Positions 53,473 to 62,226 of a stretch of 64,000 nt of DNA are shown here, in pieces; position 1 is the stretch's first letter; each line of letters starts with the position of its first letter. This DNA is from an uncultured Marivita sp. Its GTDB lineage: Bacteria > Pseudomonadota > Alphaproteobacteria > Rhodobacterales > Rhodobacteraceae. Below the pieces are notes generated by a model. That model was not told where the DNA came from. It saw nothing but the letters and a program-made list of their open reading frames with translations, and did not search any database. The translations under genes were made by a program, and so were the position numbers. The DNA lies in the NCBI RefSeq assembly GCF_947488135.1, contig NZ_CANKYW010000001.1, forward strand, positions 310,001 through 374,000, given 5' to 3'.

Positions 53473-53627
53473 GGGGCGGTCCTTCCTTTCCCGAGATCGC
53501 CGGTGACATAGCAGAACACCGCGCGAGGGAAAGCACCTTGTCGGATAAGACATTGTCTGACCCGGCCCTCTCGCTTAGGTTTCGGGCACAGGGTCATGGC
53601 AACGGACATGAGTGGGATACCAGAAAA

Positions 53628-55025
53628 ATGAGACCGGGCATCACAGGCATTCTGGGCGCAGCCGCCGCCCTGAGCATCGCGTTTGCAGCACAGGCGCAGG
53701 ACGGCGAGGTTCAGACCAAGCAATATGACGATGGCGGGGTCTACGAAGGCACGTTCCAGAACGGCTTGCAGCACGGCACCGGCACTTATCGCCTGCCCAA
53801 CGGGTACGAATACACCGGCGACTGGGTCGAGGGCGAGATTCGCGGCAATGGCGTCGCGCGCTTTCCCAACGGGTCGGTCTACGAGGGCCAGTTTGCCAAG
53901 GGCAAACCCGAAGGGATCGGCAAGATCGTGTTTGCCGATGGCTCGACCTACGAAGGGTCCTGGCTGGACGGCAAGATAACCGGGCAAGGTGTGGCGCTCT
54001 ACGCCAACGGCGTGCGCTACGAGGGCAGTTTCCGCAACGCGCTGCACCATGGGCGCGGCACCATGACCAGCCCCGGAGGCTATGTCTACGAGGGCGATTG
54101 GGTCAACGGCGTCAAGGAAGGCAACGGGACGATCACCTATCCCGACGGGTCCATCTACGAGGGCCGTGTCGCCGATGGCGACCGCGAGGGGCAGGGCAAG
54201 CTGACCATGCCGGATGGGCTGATCTACGACGGGATGTGGAAGGATGGCCAGATCGACGGGGTCGGCACGCTGACGCAATCGAACGGCGATGTCTATGAAG
54301 GCGCGCTTGTGGCCGGTCGTCGGGACGGGCAGGGCAAGGTCACCTACGCCAATGGCGACATCTACGAGGGCGATTTCAAGGACGACCTTCGCCATGGGCA
54401 AGGCACCTTCATCGGCACCGACGGCTATCGCTACGAAGGCGCCTGGGTTGCGGGCCAGATCGAGGGAACCGGTAAGGTCACGTACCCGGACGGCTCGGTC
54501 TACGAGGGACAGTTCCGCGGCGATCTGGCCAATGGCGAGGGCAAGATCACCTATCCGGACGGCTCCACCTACGAAGGCGATTGGGTCGATGGAGTGATCG
54601 ACGGGACAGGTCGCGCGGTCTATGCCAACGGGCTGGTCTACGAGGGTGAGTTCAAGAACGCTCGCAATCACGGGGTGGGGGTCATGACCTATCCCGATGG
54701 CTACAAGTACGAGGGCGAATGGCAGGACGGCCAGCGCCACGGTCAGGGCACCGCCACCTATACCGATGGCACGGTCTATGTCGGCCAGTTCGAAAACGGA
54801 CAGCGCCACGGTCAGGGCGAAATCACGATGGCCGACGGTTTCACATATGTTGGCGCGTGGCAAAACGGCGAAATCAGCGGCCAGGGTGTCGCGACCTATG
54901 CCAATGGCGATGTATACGAGGGCATGTTCCTTGACGGCAAGCGGCAAGGCACCGGGACGATGCGCTATGCTTCGGGGGAAGAAGCGACTGGCGAATGGGT
55001 CAACGGGGCACTGACGGACGGGTAG
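53628..55025 (+). CDS. MORN repeat protein with signal peptide, 18 x 23-aa repeats
   Basis: Repeats of the form YEGxWxxGxxxGxGxxxYxDGx after IAFAAQAQ signal. Confidence 0.95.
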   Translation: MRPGITGILGAAAALSIAFAAQAQDGEVQTKQYDDGGVYEGTFQNGLQHGTGTYRLPNGYEYTGDWVEGEIRGNGVARFPNGSVYEGQFAKGKPEGIGKIVFADGSTYEGSWLDGKITGQGVALYANGVRYEGSFRNALHHGRGTMTSPGGYVYEGDWVNGVKEGNGTITYPDGSIYEGRVADGDREGQGKLTMPDGLIYDGMWKDGQIDGVGTLTQSNGDVYEGALVAGRRDGQGKVTYANGDIYEGDFKDDLRHGQGTFIGTDGYRYEGAWVAGQIEGTGKVTYPDGSVYEGQFRGDLANGEGKITYPDGSTYEGDWVDGVIDGTGRAVYANGLVYEGEFKNARNHGVGVMTYPDGYKYEGEWQDGQRHGQGTATYTDGTVYVGQFENGQRHGQGEITMADGFTYVGAWQNGEISGQGVATYANGDVYEGMFLDGKRQGTGTMRYASGEEATGEWVNGALTDG

Positions 55026-55033
55026 GGTTGGAG

Positions 55034-55062
55034 TTTGCAAACGTCCTGCACAAGTTTGCAAA
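55034..55062. repeat. TTTGCAAAC-N11-GTTTGCAAA inverted repeat between convergent genes
   Basis: Two 8-bp TTTGCAAA palindromes 21 bp apart (start to start). Confidence 0.75.
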
Positions 55063-55073
55063 GTCCTTGGGCG

Positions 55074-55466
55074 CTATTCCCACCAGCGGTCGATCTCGGC
55101 GATCTCGTCATCGGTCCAGCCGAAATGATGCGCGATTTCATGCACGACGATATGCGTTACGAGATCCTGTAACGTGACCGATCTCCGGTCGCGCCATTCC
55201 GCGAGGATCGGTTCGGCATAAAGCCACACCTGATCCGGGAACGGGGACGGATCGCCTGCCGATTTCTCGGTCAGGGGGATGCCGTCGTAAAGCCCGGTCA
55301 GTTCCAGCGGGTCGTCAATATCGAGTTCCGCCAGAATGTCTTTAGGTGGCCAGTCAGTGACCTGAAGCAGGACATCCCGACATAGATCCCGAAACGGCAA
55401 AGGCAGCCCGGTCAGGGCTGCCTCGGCATAGCGTGTGATGTCGTCGATATCGTCCTGCGCGGTCAT
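55074..55466 (-). CDS. Metallopeptidase family protein (zincin-like)
   Basis: VTHIVVHEIAHHFGWTDDEI. Confidence 0.9.
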   Translation of the reverse strand: MTAQDDIDDITRYAEAALTGLPLPFRDLCRDVLLQVTDWPPKDILAELDIDDPLELTGLYDGIPLTEKSAGDPSPFPDQVWLYAEPILAEWRDRRSVTLQDLVTHIVVHEIAHHFGWTDDEIAEIDRWWE

Positions 55467-55508
55467 GCGCGTATCAGCACCGCGCAGGGGGGCCGCGTCA
55501 AGTTGCGA

Positions 55509-56438
55509 TCAGAGATAAAGCTGATAGCTGTGCGGCACGTAGTGGAAGCCTTCGCCACGGGTTTCGACATAGCCGACACCGGGGAACGGCATGTGGTAGC
55601 CGATGAAAGGAATACCGTCCGTGGCCAGCATGCCCAGCACGTTGCGACGCGACGCGGCGGCGGCGGCCTTGTCCATGTCGAAGCGTACTTCCCAATCGGG
55701 GCGCGCCAGCGACCAGACATAGTGGTTGGCGAGATCGGCGAAGATCAAAAGCTGCTGGTCGTCGCTGTCGAGCATGTAGGTCATGTGACCCGGCGTGTGC
55801 CCGAACGCGGCCATCGCGGTGATGCCCGAGGTCACGCTGTCGCCATCGCCGAGGAATGTCATCTTTTCCGCCAGTGGTGCGACGTTGTTGGCGAAGCCTT
55901 CGTTGTCGGTGCCGGACCAGTGGTCGAATTCGACCTGACCGGTGATGTAGGCGGCATTCGAGAAGGTCTCTGCGCCATCGGTCATCAAGCCACCGATATG
56001 ATCGCCGTGCATGTGGGTCAGCACCACATGGGTGACGGCGTCCGGCGCATAGCCTGCCATCTCCACTGCCTGCGCGGTGGTCGCCCCGTTGAGGCCAGTG
56101 TCGAACAGGATCAGTTCGGACCCGGTGTTGACGAGGGTCGGAGTGAAGAAGAATTGCGTCTGGTCGACCGGGATGTGCGCCTCGTTCGACACTTCGGCAA
56201 AGGTCTCTGCATCGACATTCATGCCAAAGGTGCCTTGCGGTTCATCGGCGGTGCGGGTGCCGACGAGCAATGTCGTCACTTCGAAATTGCCGACTCCGAT
56301 GCGGTTGGCGCGCGGCACTTCGGGTGCGGCCTGCATATGGCCTTCGGCGCGGGCTTTGGTGACGCCAAGCCCGCCCGCCATCGGCATGGCGGCGGCACCT
56401 GCCAAGAGTGCGCGGCGTGAAATGGAAAAGTCTGTCAT
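55509..56438 (-). CDS. MBL-fold metallohydrolase with Tat-like signal
   Basis: SRRALLAGAA; THMHGDHIGG. Confidence 0.93.
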   Translation of the reverse strand: MTDFSISRRALLAGAAAMPMAGGLGVTKARAEGHMQAAPEVPRANRIGVGNFEVTTLLVGTRTADEPQGTFGMNVDAETFAEVSNEAHIPVDQTQFFFTPTLVNTGSELILFDTGLNGATTAQAVEMAGYAPDAVTHVVLTHMHGDHIGGLMTDGAETFSNAAYITGQVEFDHWSGTDNEGFANNVAPLAEKMTFLGDGDSVTSGITAMAAFGHTPGHMTYMLDSDDQQLLIFADLANHYVWSLARPDWEVRFDMDKAAAAASRRNVLGMLATDGIPFIGYHMPFPGVGYVETRGEGFHYVPHSYQLYL

Positions 56439-56602
56439 TTGGATACTCCCCTCGTTGATGCTTTTGTTGTAGCAGCAGTTTACGCTGCGGCATGTCCTTT
56501 CACGGCTTCGTGACTGTGCGCAGGTGCAGGGGATTGGTGCGCGGCTTTCTGGACAAAGCCATCCCGGTATGGGAAAGCGCGACCCAACAGGAGATGCATT
56601 CC

Positions 56603-57940
56603 ATGACCACCACCCGCTTCGCGCCGTCGCCCACCGGTTACATCCATGTCGGCAACCTGCGCACCGCCTTGTTCAACTACCTGATCGCCCGCAAATCCGG
56701 CGGCACGTTCATCCTGCGGATCGACGACACCGATCCCGAGCGGTCGAAGGAAGAATATGTCGATGCGCTCAAGCAGGATCTGGAATGGCTCGGCCTGACC
56801 TGGGACCGGGTCGAGCGGCAGTCGGAACGGCTGGACCGCTATCACGCGGCTGCCGACACGCTGCGCGAGATGGGGCGGTTTTACGAGGCGTTCGAGACGC
56901 CGACCGAGCTTGACCTGAAGCGCAAGAAGCAGCTCAACATGGGCAAGCCACCGGTCTATGACCGCGCCGCGCTGGCGTTGTCGGATGAGGAAAAGGCAAA
57001 GCTGCGGGCGGAACGTGGCGACGGTGTCTGGCGCTTCAAGCTGGATCAGGAGCGGATCGAGTGGACCGATGGGATTTTGGGCGATATCTCGATTGACGCG
57101 GCCAGCGTCAGCGACCCGGTGCTGATCCGTGCGGACGGGCAGATCCTCTACACGCTGGCATCGGTGGTGGACGACACCGAGATGGGCGTGACCCATGTGG
57201 TGCGCGGGTCTGACCATGTGACCAACACCGCGACGCAGATTCAGATCATCCGCGCGCTGGGCGGCACGGTGCCGTCCTTTGCACACCATTCGTTGCTGAC
57301 CGGGCCGCAGGGTGAGTCGCTGTCCAAGCGGCTGGGCACGCTGGCGCTGCGCGATCTGCGCGAGCAGGGGGTGGAGCCAGAAGCGCTGCTCAGCCTGATG
57401 GCGCGGCTCGGGTCGTCGCAGCCGGTGGAGCTGCGCATGTCGCTGGACGAGATCGCAGAGGGGTTCGACCTGAGCCAGTTCGGATCGGCGCCGACCAAGT
57501 TCGACTTCGAGGACCTGTTCCCGCTGACCGCGCGCAAGCTGCACGCGATGGATTACGTCGCGATGAAAGGCGACCTGACCGCGCTGGGCATCCCCGAAGA
57601 CAAGGCCGAGGCGTTCTGGAACGTGGCGCGCGAAAACATCACGACGCGCCGGGATATTGCGGCTTGGTGGGACCTGTGCGCCAACGGCGCCGAGCCAATG
57701 GTCGCGGAGGAAGACGAAGAGTTCATCGCCGAAGCCATGACGCTGTTGCCCGAAGGCCCGCTTGGCCCGGATGCCTGGAGCACCTGGACCAACGCCGTGA
57801 AAGAGGCGACGGGGCGCAAGGGCAAGGGGTTGTTCATGCCGCTGCGCAAAGCGTTGACGGGACAGGAGCGGGGGCCGGAAATGGCCGATATGCTGCCGCT
57901 CTTGCAGACGATCCCGGCGCGGAAACTGGCGAAGGGCTAG
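56603..57940 (+). CDS. gltX: Glutamate-tRNA ligase
   Basis: RFAPSPTGYIHVGNLRTALFNYLIAR; LSKRLGT. Confidence 0.96.
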   Translation: MTTTRFAPSPTGYIHVGNLRTALFNYLIARKSGGTFILRIDDTDPERSKEEYVDALKQDLEWLGLTWDRVERQSERLDRYHAAADTLREMGRFYEAFETPTELDLKRKKQLNMGKPPVYDRAALALSDEEKAKLRAERGDGVWRFKLDQERIEWTDGILGDISIDAASVSDPVLIRADGQILYTLASVVDDTEMGVTHVVRGSDHVTNTATQIQIIRALGGTVPSFAHHSLLTGPQGESLSKRLGTLALRDLREQGVEPEALLSLMARLGSSQPVELRMSLDEIAEGFDLSQFGSAPTKFDFEDLFPLTARKLHAMDYVAMKGDLTALGIPEDKAEAFWNVARENITTRRDIAAWWDLCANGAEPMVAEEDEEFIAEAMTLLPEGPLGPDAWSTWTNAVKEATGRKGKGLFMPLRKALTGQERGPEMADMLPLLQTIPARKLAKG

Positions 57941-59181
57941 GCTTCGGCCTTGCCTTTCAGGCGGTCTTCGGTTTCCGGGTCGTCGATGCGACGGTCGATG
58001 ATCGTGAGCGCCCGGTCCTGCGTTGCGCGCGCCGCCTCTGCCAGTTCGTTCCAATCGCTGCGCGACAGACGGCTGGTTGCGTTCAACACCTGTGACATCA
58101 CGTCGAACCGTCCGCCGCCATCTTCCATCAACGCTGCAAACCCATCCTGCAACAAATCTTGCGCCGACACCTTGCCCGCAATGATGTTGGTATAGCGGGG
58201 TTCAGTGTCTCGGTCGGGATCGGTCATGCGCAGGCCAAGATCCCAAAGTACCCGTTCGAGCCGGTGAATGACGTCAATGGCTGTGCCCGGATCATTGACC
58301 CCCGGCGACAGCGCGCGGGACGCGATCTCGGACAGGATCACGAGGCCGAAACGGGCATCCTGTTCGTGGCTGCGGTCCTCTCCGATGGTGAATTGATCGG
58401 CCAGCACGCCAAGGTCGATATCGCCCGAGACCCGTGCGAGGGGCATTCCCTCGAGAACCCAGCGTCCCGGCGGGGCCAACACCCACAGTGTCGCCCCGGC
58501 CTCTTCAAGAGTTTCATCAAGCGCCGCCATGCTGATGTGCTGAACGAACCCGGACCGGCGCGCATAGACAGTGGCCGCGTCATCCGGGGCTTTGGGCGCA
58601 TCTTCGGCAGGGCGGGCTCCGAGGTTCGGCGCGTCGGCCATGCGGTGCAGCGGCGGCGTCGCGGCGGTTTCCACCTTCATCAGCGTGTGGTCCATGCTGC
58701 CCAGAAGGCTGAGATGGGCGATCCAGCGCAGGATGGCGATGATGATGAGCAGGATACAAACGAGCGTCATGCCGAACACCACGACGGACGCGCCTTCGCC
58801 ATAGAGACCGGCGCGGAACATCACGATGGAAGACAGCGAGAACAGGAACGCGCCGACGAAGACCGACAGCACGTTCTGCGTGGTCATGTCCTGCATCAGG
58901 ATGCGGTAGGCGCGCGGCGTGGCCTGACCGGCGGCGGCCCGGAAGGCCTGAACCATGATGCCCAGCGAAAAGGTCGTCACCGCGAGCATCGACGAGGCGA
59001 GAATGTTCAGGATCGGCAGGACCGCTTCTGGCGGCAACCGCTCTTGCAGATCCGCCGGGATTGAGCGGTCGAAAAACGGGGCGAGGGCCGCGATCACGAG
59101 GGCGACGATGCCGAAAATCGAGATACGGACACCCGGCTTGTGCCACAACCGTGTCAGCCAGAGCCAGATGCGTTCGCGCAT
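57937..59181 (-). CDS. DUF2254 family membrane protein
   Basis: TM region, SNMLAVTTFSLGI-like SSMLAVTTFSLGIMVQAFRAAAGQATPRA; LSPGVNDPGTAIDVIHRL. Confidence 0.92.
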   Translation of the reverse strand: MRERIWLWLTRLWHKPGVRISIFGIVALVIAALAPFFDRSIPADLQERLPPEAVLPILNILASSMLAVTTFSLGIMVQAFRAAAGQATPRAYRILMQDMTTQNVLSVFVGAFLFSLSSIVMFRAGLYGEGASVVVFGMTLVCILLIIIAILRWIAHLSLLGSMDHTLMKVETAATPPLHRMADAPNLGARPAEDAPKAPDDAATVYARRSGFVQHISMAALDETLEEAGATLWVLAPPGRWVLEGMPLARVSGDIDLGVLADQFTIGEDRSHEQDARFGLVILSEIASRALSPGVNDPGTAIDVIHRLERVLWDLGLRMTDPDRDTEPRYTNIIAGKVSAQDLLQDGFAALMEDGGGRFDVMSQVLNATSRLSRSDWNELAEAARATQDRALTIIDRRIDDPETEDRLKGKAEA

Positions 59182-59744
59182 CAGGCGAAGACCCGGGCGC
59201 GCATATCGAGGAGCATGTCATCGACGAAGCTGCGTTCGCAGGCGGTCAGTACCTGCGCGCGGGGGTAGACGGGGGCCTCCCGGTCGTTGCGCACCGGCGT
59301 GTCCCAGCCTTCGGTCGTCTGGATGAAGCGGGTGGCCCCGTCTTCGCCGAATTCGCGCAGATAGCCTTGCAGGACCGCGTCGACATAGCTGAGCAGGATC
59401 GGATGATCGGCGTCGGGGCGCACCGCGTTCTCGGGGGGGATCGCGTAGATCGAGATATCGCGCACATCGGTGGCGGCGTGGTGCACCGTGTCGGTCACGG
59501 CCAGCCGGGTATAAGAAAACTCGCGCGCATCGAGCGCGACCCAGTCGTCGTTCGGCACCGGCGCGATCACCCCTTCGATCACGGCACCCGGTTCGGCGAT
59601 CACCGACAGAAACGCGGCGGGACGGTTCGGAGCCCGCCGCCAGATCCGCCGCCAACCGGTGATCCGGGACGGGTGGATCGGTGCGAATTCATGGGTGTTG
59701 CGGTTGACCAGCGATCCGTAGCCAAAGAAATGCGGATGTTTCAC
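59181..59744 (-). CDS. Gamma-glutamylcyclotransferase (AIG2-like) family protein
   Basis: FFGYGSLVNRNTH N-terminal motif. Confidence 0.88.
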   Translation of the reverse strand: MKHPHFFGYGSLVNRNTHEFAPIHPSRITGWRRIWRRAPNRPAAFLSVIAEPGAVIEGVIAPVPNDDWVALDAREFSYTRLAVTDTVHHAATDVRDISIYAIPPENAVRPDADHPILLSYVDAVLQGYLREFGEDGATRFIQTTEGWDTPVRNDREAPVYPRAQVLTACERSFVDDMLLDMRARVFA

Positions 59745-59767
59745 AGGGGGATCTTGTTCTTTGCGAG

Positions 59768-59781
59768 TTGATGTATATCAA
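59768..59781. promoter_or_regulatory. Perfect FNR-type box TTGAT-GTAT-ATCAA
   Basis: Exact TTGAT-N4-ATCAA palindrome 47 nt before the Rrf2/NsrR ATG. Confidence 0.75.
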
Positions 59782-59828
59782 AGACAGCTTTGCACAAAAG
59801 ATTAGCGTTGACCAACCGATCTGAAAGG

Positions 59829-60308
59829 ATGCCTGTCTTGCGTGTCACCAAACGAACCAACATTGCGATGCGTGTCCTCATGTTCTGCGCGGCGAATACC
59901 GGGCGGCTCGTGACCAAGTCCGAAATCGCAGAGCGCTGCAACGCGTCGGAAAATCACCTCGCTCAGGTCATCAACCAGCTGGGCCAGCTTGGGTTCCTTC
60001 ATACCCAGCGCGGACGCAACGGTGGGTTGTCGCTCGGTCGTCCGGCGGATGAGATCAATATCGGCGACGTGTTCCGCGTGCTCGAGGCACCAGTGCCATT
60101 GGCCGAATGTTTCGCCGATGTGGACAACACCTGTCCGCTCAAGGATGCCTGTCGGTTGCGGACGGCCCTGACCGACGCGGTCGAGGCGTTCTACCGGTCG
60201 CTCGATCCGATCACGCTCGACGCGCTGGTCTGCACGAATGTCGATCTTCTGGACATTCTGAACCCCGACCGCGCCTGCACGGCGCGCGAGGCCGCGCTCG
60301 CGGTTTGA
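59829..60308 (+). CDS. nsrR: Rrf2 family regulator, NsrR-like
   Basis: Rrf2 wHTH (TNIAMRVLMFCAANTGRLVTKSEIAERCNASENHLAQVINQLGQLGFL), Cys motif C-X7-C-X5-C. Confidence 0.82.
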   Translation: MPVLRVTKRTNIAMRVLMFCAANTGRLVTKSEIAERCNASENHLAQVINQLGQLGFLHTQRGRNGGLSLGRPADEINIGDVFRVLEAPVPLAECFADVDNTCPLKDACRLRTALTDAVEAFYRSLDPITLDALVCTNVDLLDILNPDRACTAREAALAV

Positions 60309-60351
60309 CCCTTGAGGCCGATCTGAAAACGGTCTACGACTGCCGTATCCA

Positions 60352-60511
60352 CGATGGGAGAACCGGTTTGACCGGTGCCGAAGGAGCAACCGCCCCCGGA
60401 AACTCTCAGGCAGACGGACCGTCGCGGACATAGACTCTGGAGAGATTTCGGGCCCGACCCGGAACGCCGAAGGGATAACGATCTCAGGCGAAAGGACAGA
60501 GGGGGCATAGG
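60352..60511 (+). ncRNA. Tandem glycine riboswitch upstream of gcvT
   Basis: Aptamer 1 GGGAGAACCGG...GCCGAAGGAGCAA...AACTCTCAGGCAGACGGAC; aptamer 2 ACTCTGGAGAG...CGCCGAAGGGATAACGATCTCAGGCGAAAGGACAGAGGG. Confidence 0.95.
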
Positions 60512-60589
60512 ACGACCGCGCGACTGCGCGGTATGGAATATGCCGGTTGTCGTTTCACAAGCACCCGGTTGAACACGAAGGGATGCCGC

Positions 60590-61714
60590 GTGAGCGATCT
60601 GAAACGCACTCCGCTCTACGATCTGCATGTGTCGCTTGGCGCGAAGATGGTACCGTTTGCGGGCTACGAGATGCCCGTTCAATACAAGCTTGGCGTGATG
60701 AAAGAGCACCTCCATTGCCGGACTGCGGCGGGGCTGTTCGACGTGAGCCATATGGGTCAGGTGATCCTGCGCGCCGATGATCCTGAGGCGGCAAAGGTCG
60801 CGTTGGAGCGCTTGATTCCGCAGGATGTGCTGGGCCTTGGCGAAGGGCGGCAGCGCTACGGGTTTTTCACCAATGACGATGGCGGGATCGAGGACGACCT
60901 CATGTTCGCCAACCGGGGCGATCATCTGTTCGTTGTGGTCAACGCCGCCTGCAAGGAGGCCGACGTAGCGCGGATGCGCGCGGCGATGGAGCCGGGCGTC
61001 ACGGTGAAGCTTCTGGAGAACCGTGCGCTTCTGGCCTTGCAGGGCCCGAAGGCGGAAGCGGTGCTGGCGGAGCATCACCCGTCGGTGGCCGAGATGCGCT
61101 TCATGGATGTAGCGACGGTGCCGCTTGCGGGCGCCGAATGCTGGGTCTCGCGGTCGGGATATACCGGCGAGGACGGATATGAGATATCCGTCCCTGTGGC
61201 TGCCGCCACAGAATTGGCGCAGGCCTTGCTGGCGCACGAAGAGGTGGAGGCCATTGGCCTTGGCGCGCGCGATTCGCTGCGGCTTGAGGCGGGGTTGTGC
61301 CTTTACGGTCATGACATCGACAGCACGACATCGCCGGTCGAGGGCGGCCTGACCTGGGCCATCCAGAAATCCCGGCGTCGCGGTGGTGCGCGGGAAGGTG
61401 GCTTCCCCGGCGCCGCGCGTATTCTTGAAGAACTGACCGACGGCGCGGCGCGGAGACGCGTTGGGTTGCAGCCCGAAGGCCGCGCGCCCATGCGCGAAGG
61501 CACGAAGCTTTTCGCGAGTGAGACCTCGGATACCCCTGTTGGCATCGTGACCTCGGGCGGCTTTGGCCCCAGCGTGAACGCGCCGGTGGCGATGGGCTAT
61601 GTCGAGACCGCCTTGTCCGACACCGGAACTGCGCTTTTTGGCGAGGTCAGGGGCAAACGCCTGCCGGTTACAGTTGCATCACTGCCCTTCGTCGCGGCAG
61701 GGTTCAAACGATAA
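60590..61714 (+). CDS. gcvT: Glycine cleavage system T protein
   Basis: [31 protein letters not shown] start at 60590. Confidence 0.96.
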   Translation: MSDLKRTPLYDLHVSLGAKMVPFAGYEMPVQYKLGVMKEHLHCRTAAGLFDVSHMGQVILRADDPEAAKVALERLIPQDVLGLGEGRQRYGFFTNDDGGIEDDLMFANRGDHLFVVVNAACKEADVARMRAAMEPGVTVKLLENRALLALQGPKAEAVLAEHHPSVAEMRFMDVATVPLAGAECWVSRSGYTGEDGYEISVPVAAATELAQALLAHEEVEAIGLGARDSLRLEAGLCLYGHDIDSTTSPVEGGLTWAIQKSRRRGGAREGGFPGAARILEELTDGAARRRVGLQPEGRAPMREGTKLFASETSDTPVGIVTSGGFGPSVNAPVAMGYVETALSDTGTALFGEVRGKRLPVTVASLPFVAAGFKR

Positions 61715-61733
61715 TCACACCAAGAGGGAACTC

Positions 61734-62093
61734 ATGAAATTCACCGAAGAACACGAATGGCTGCGCGTCGAGGGCGACGAGGTGGTCGTGGGGATCACGG
61801 CACATGCGGCCGAGCAGCTGGGGGACGTCGTTTTCATCGAACTGCCCGACGAAGGTACGACCGTCAGCAAGGATGACGAGATCGTGGTGATCGAGTCGGT
61901 CAAGGCCGCGTCGGATATCCTCGCGCCGCTGGACGGCGAAATCACCGAAGTGAACGAGGCGCTGGTCGAGGAGCCGAGCAAGGTCAACGAAGACCCCGAA
62001 GGCGAGGCGTGGTTTTTCAAGATGAAGATCGAGGACATGTCGGCGCTGGACGACATGATGGATGAAGCCGCCTACAAGAAATACATCGGTTGA
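61734..62093 (+). CDS. gcvH: Glycine cleavage system H protein
   Basis: [36 protein letters not shown] lipoyl-Lys motif. Confidence 0.97.
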   Translation: MKFTEEHEWLRVEGDEVVVGITAHAAEQLGDVVFIELPDEGTTVSKDDEIVVIESVKAASDILAPLDGEITEVNEALVEEPSKVNEDPEGEAWFFKMKIEDMSALDDMMDEAAYKKYIG

Positions 62094-62226
62094 TTTTTGA
62101 GGGGCGGTTTGGTCCGCCCTTCGCATCGCCCCGGCTGGACGGCCCTTTGGCTGCCGTAGCGCGGGCATATTTGGAAAAAGAAGAAGCAGGGGACGGCGCG
62201 CCGTTCCGAGCCGCAAGGAGAGCGAC

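Noticed and set aside
53436-55061. 541-aa repetitive ORF antisense to the MORN gene
   Set aside because: Its periodicity is simply the reverse frame of the 69-bp MORN repeats.
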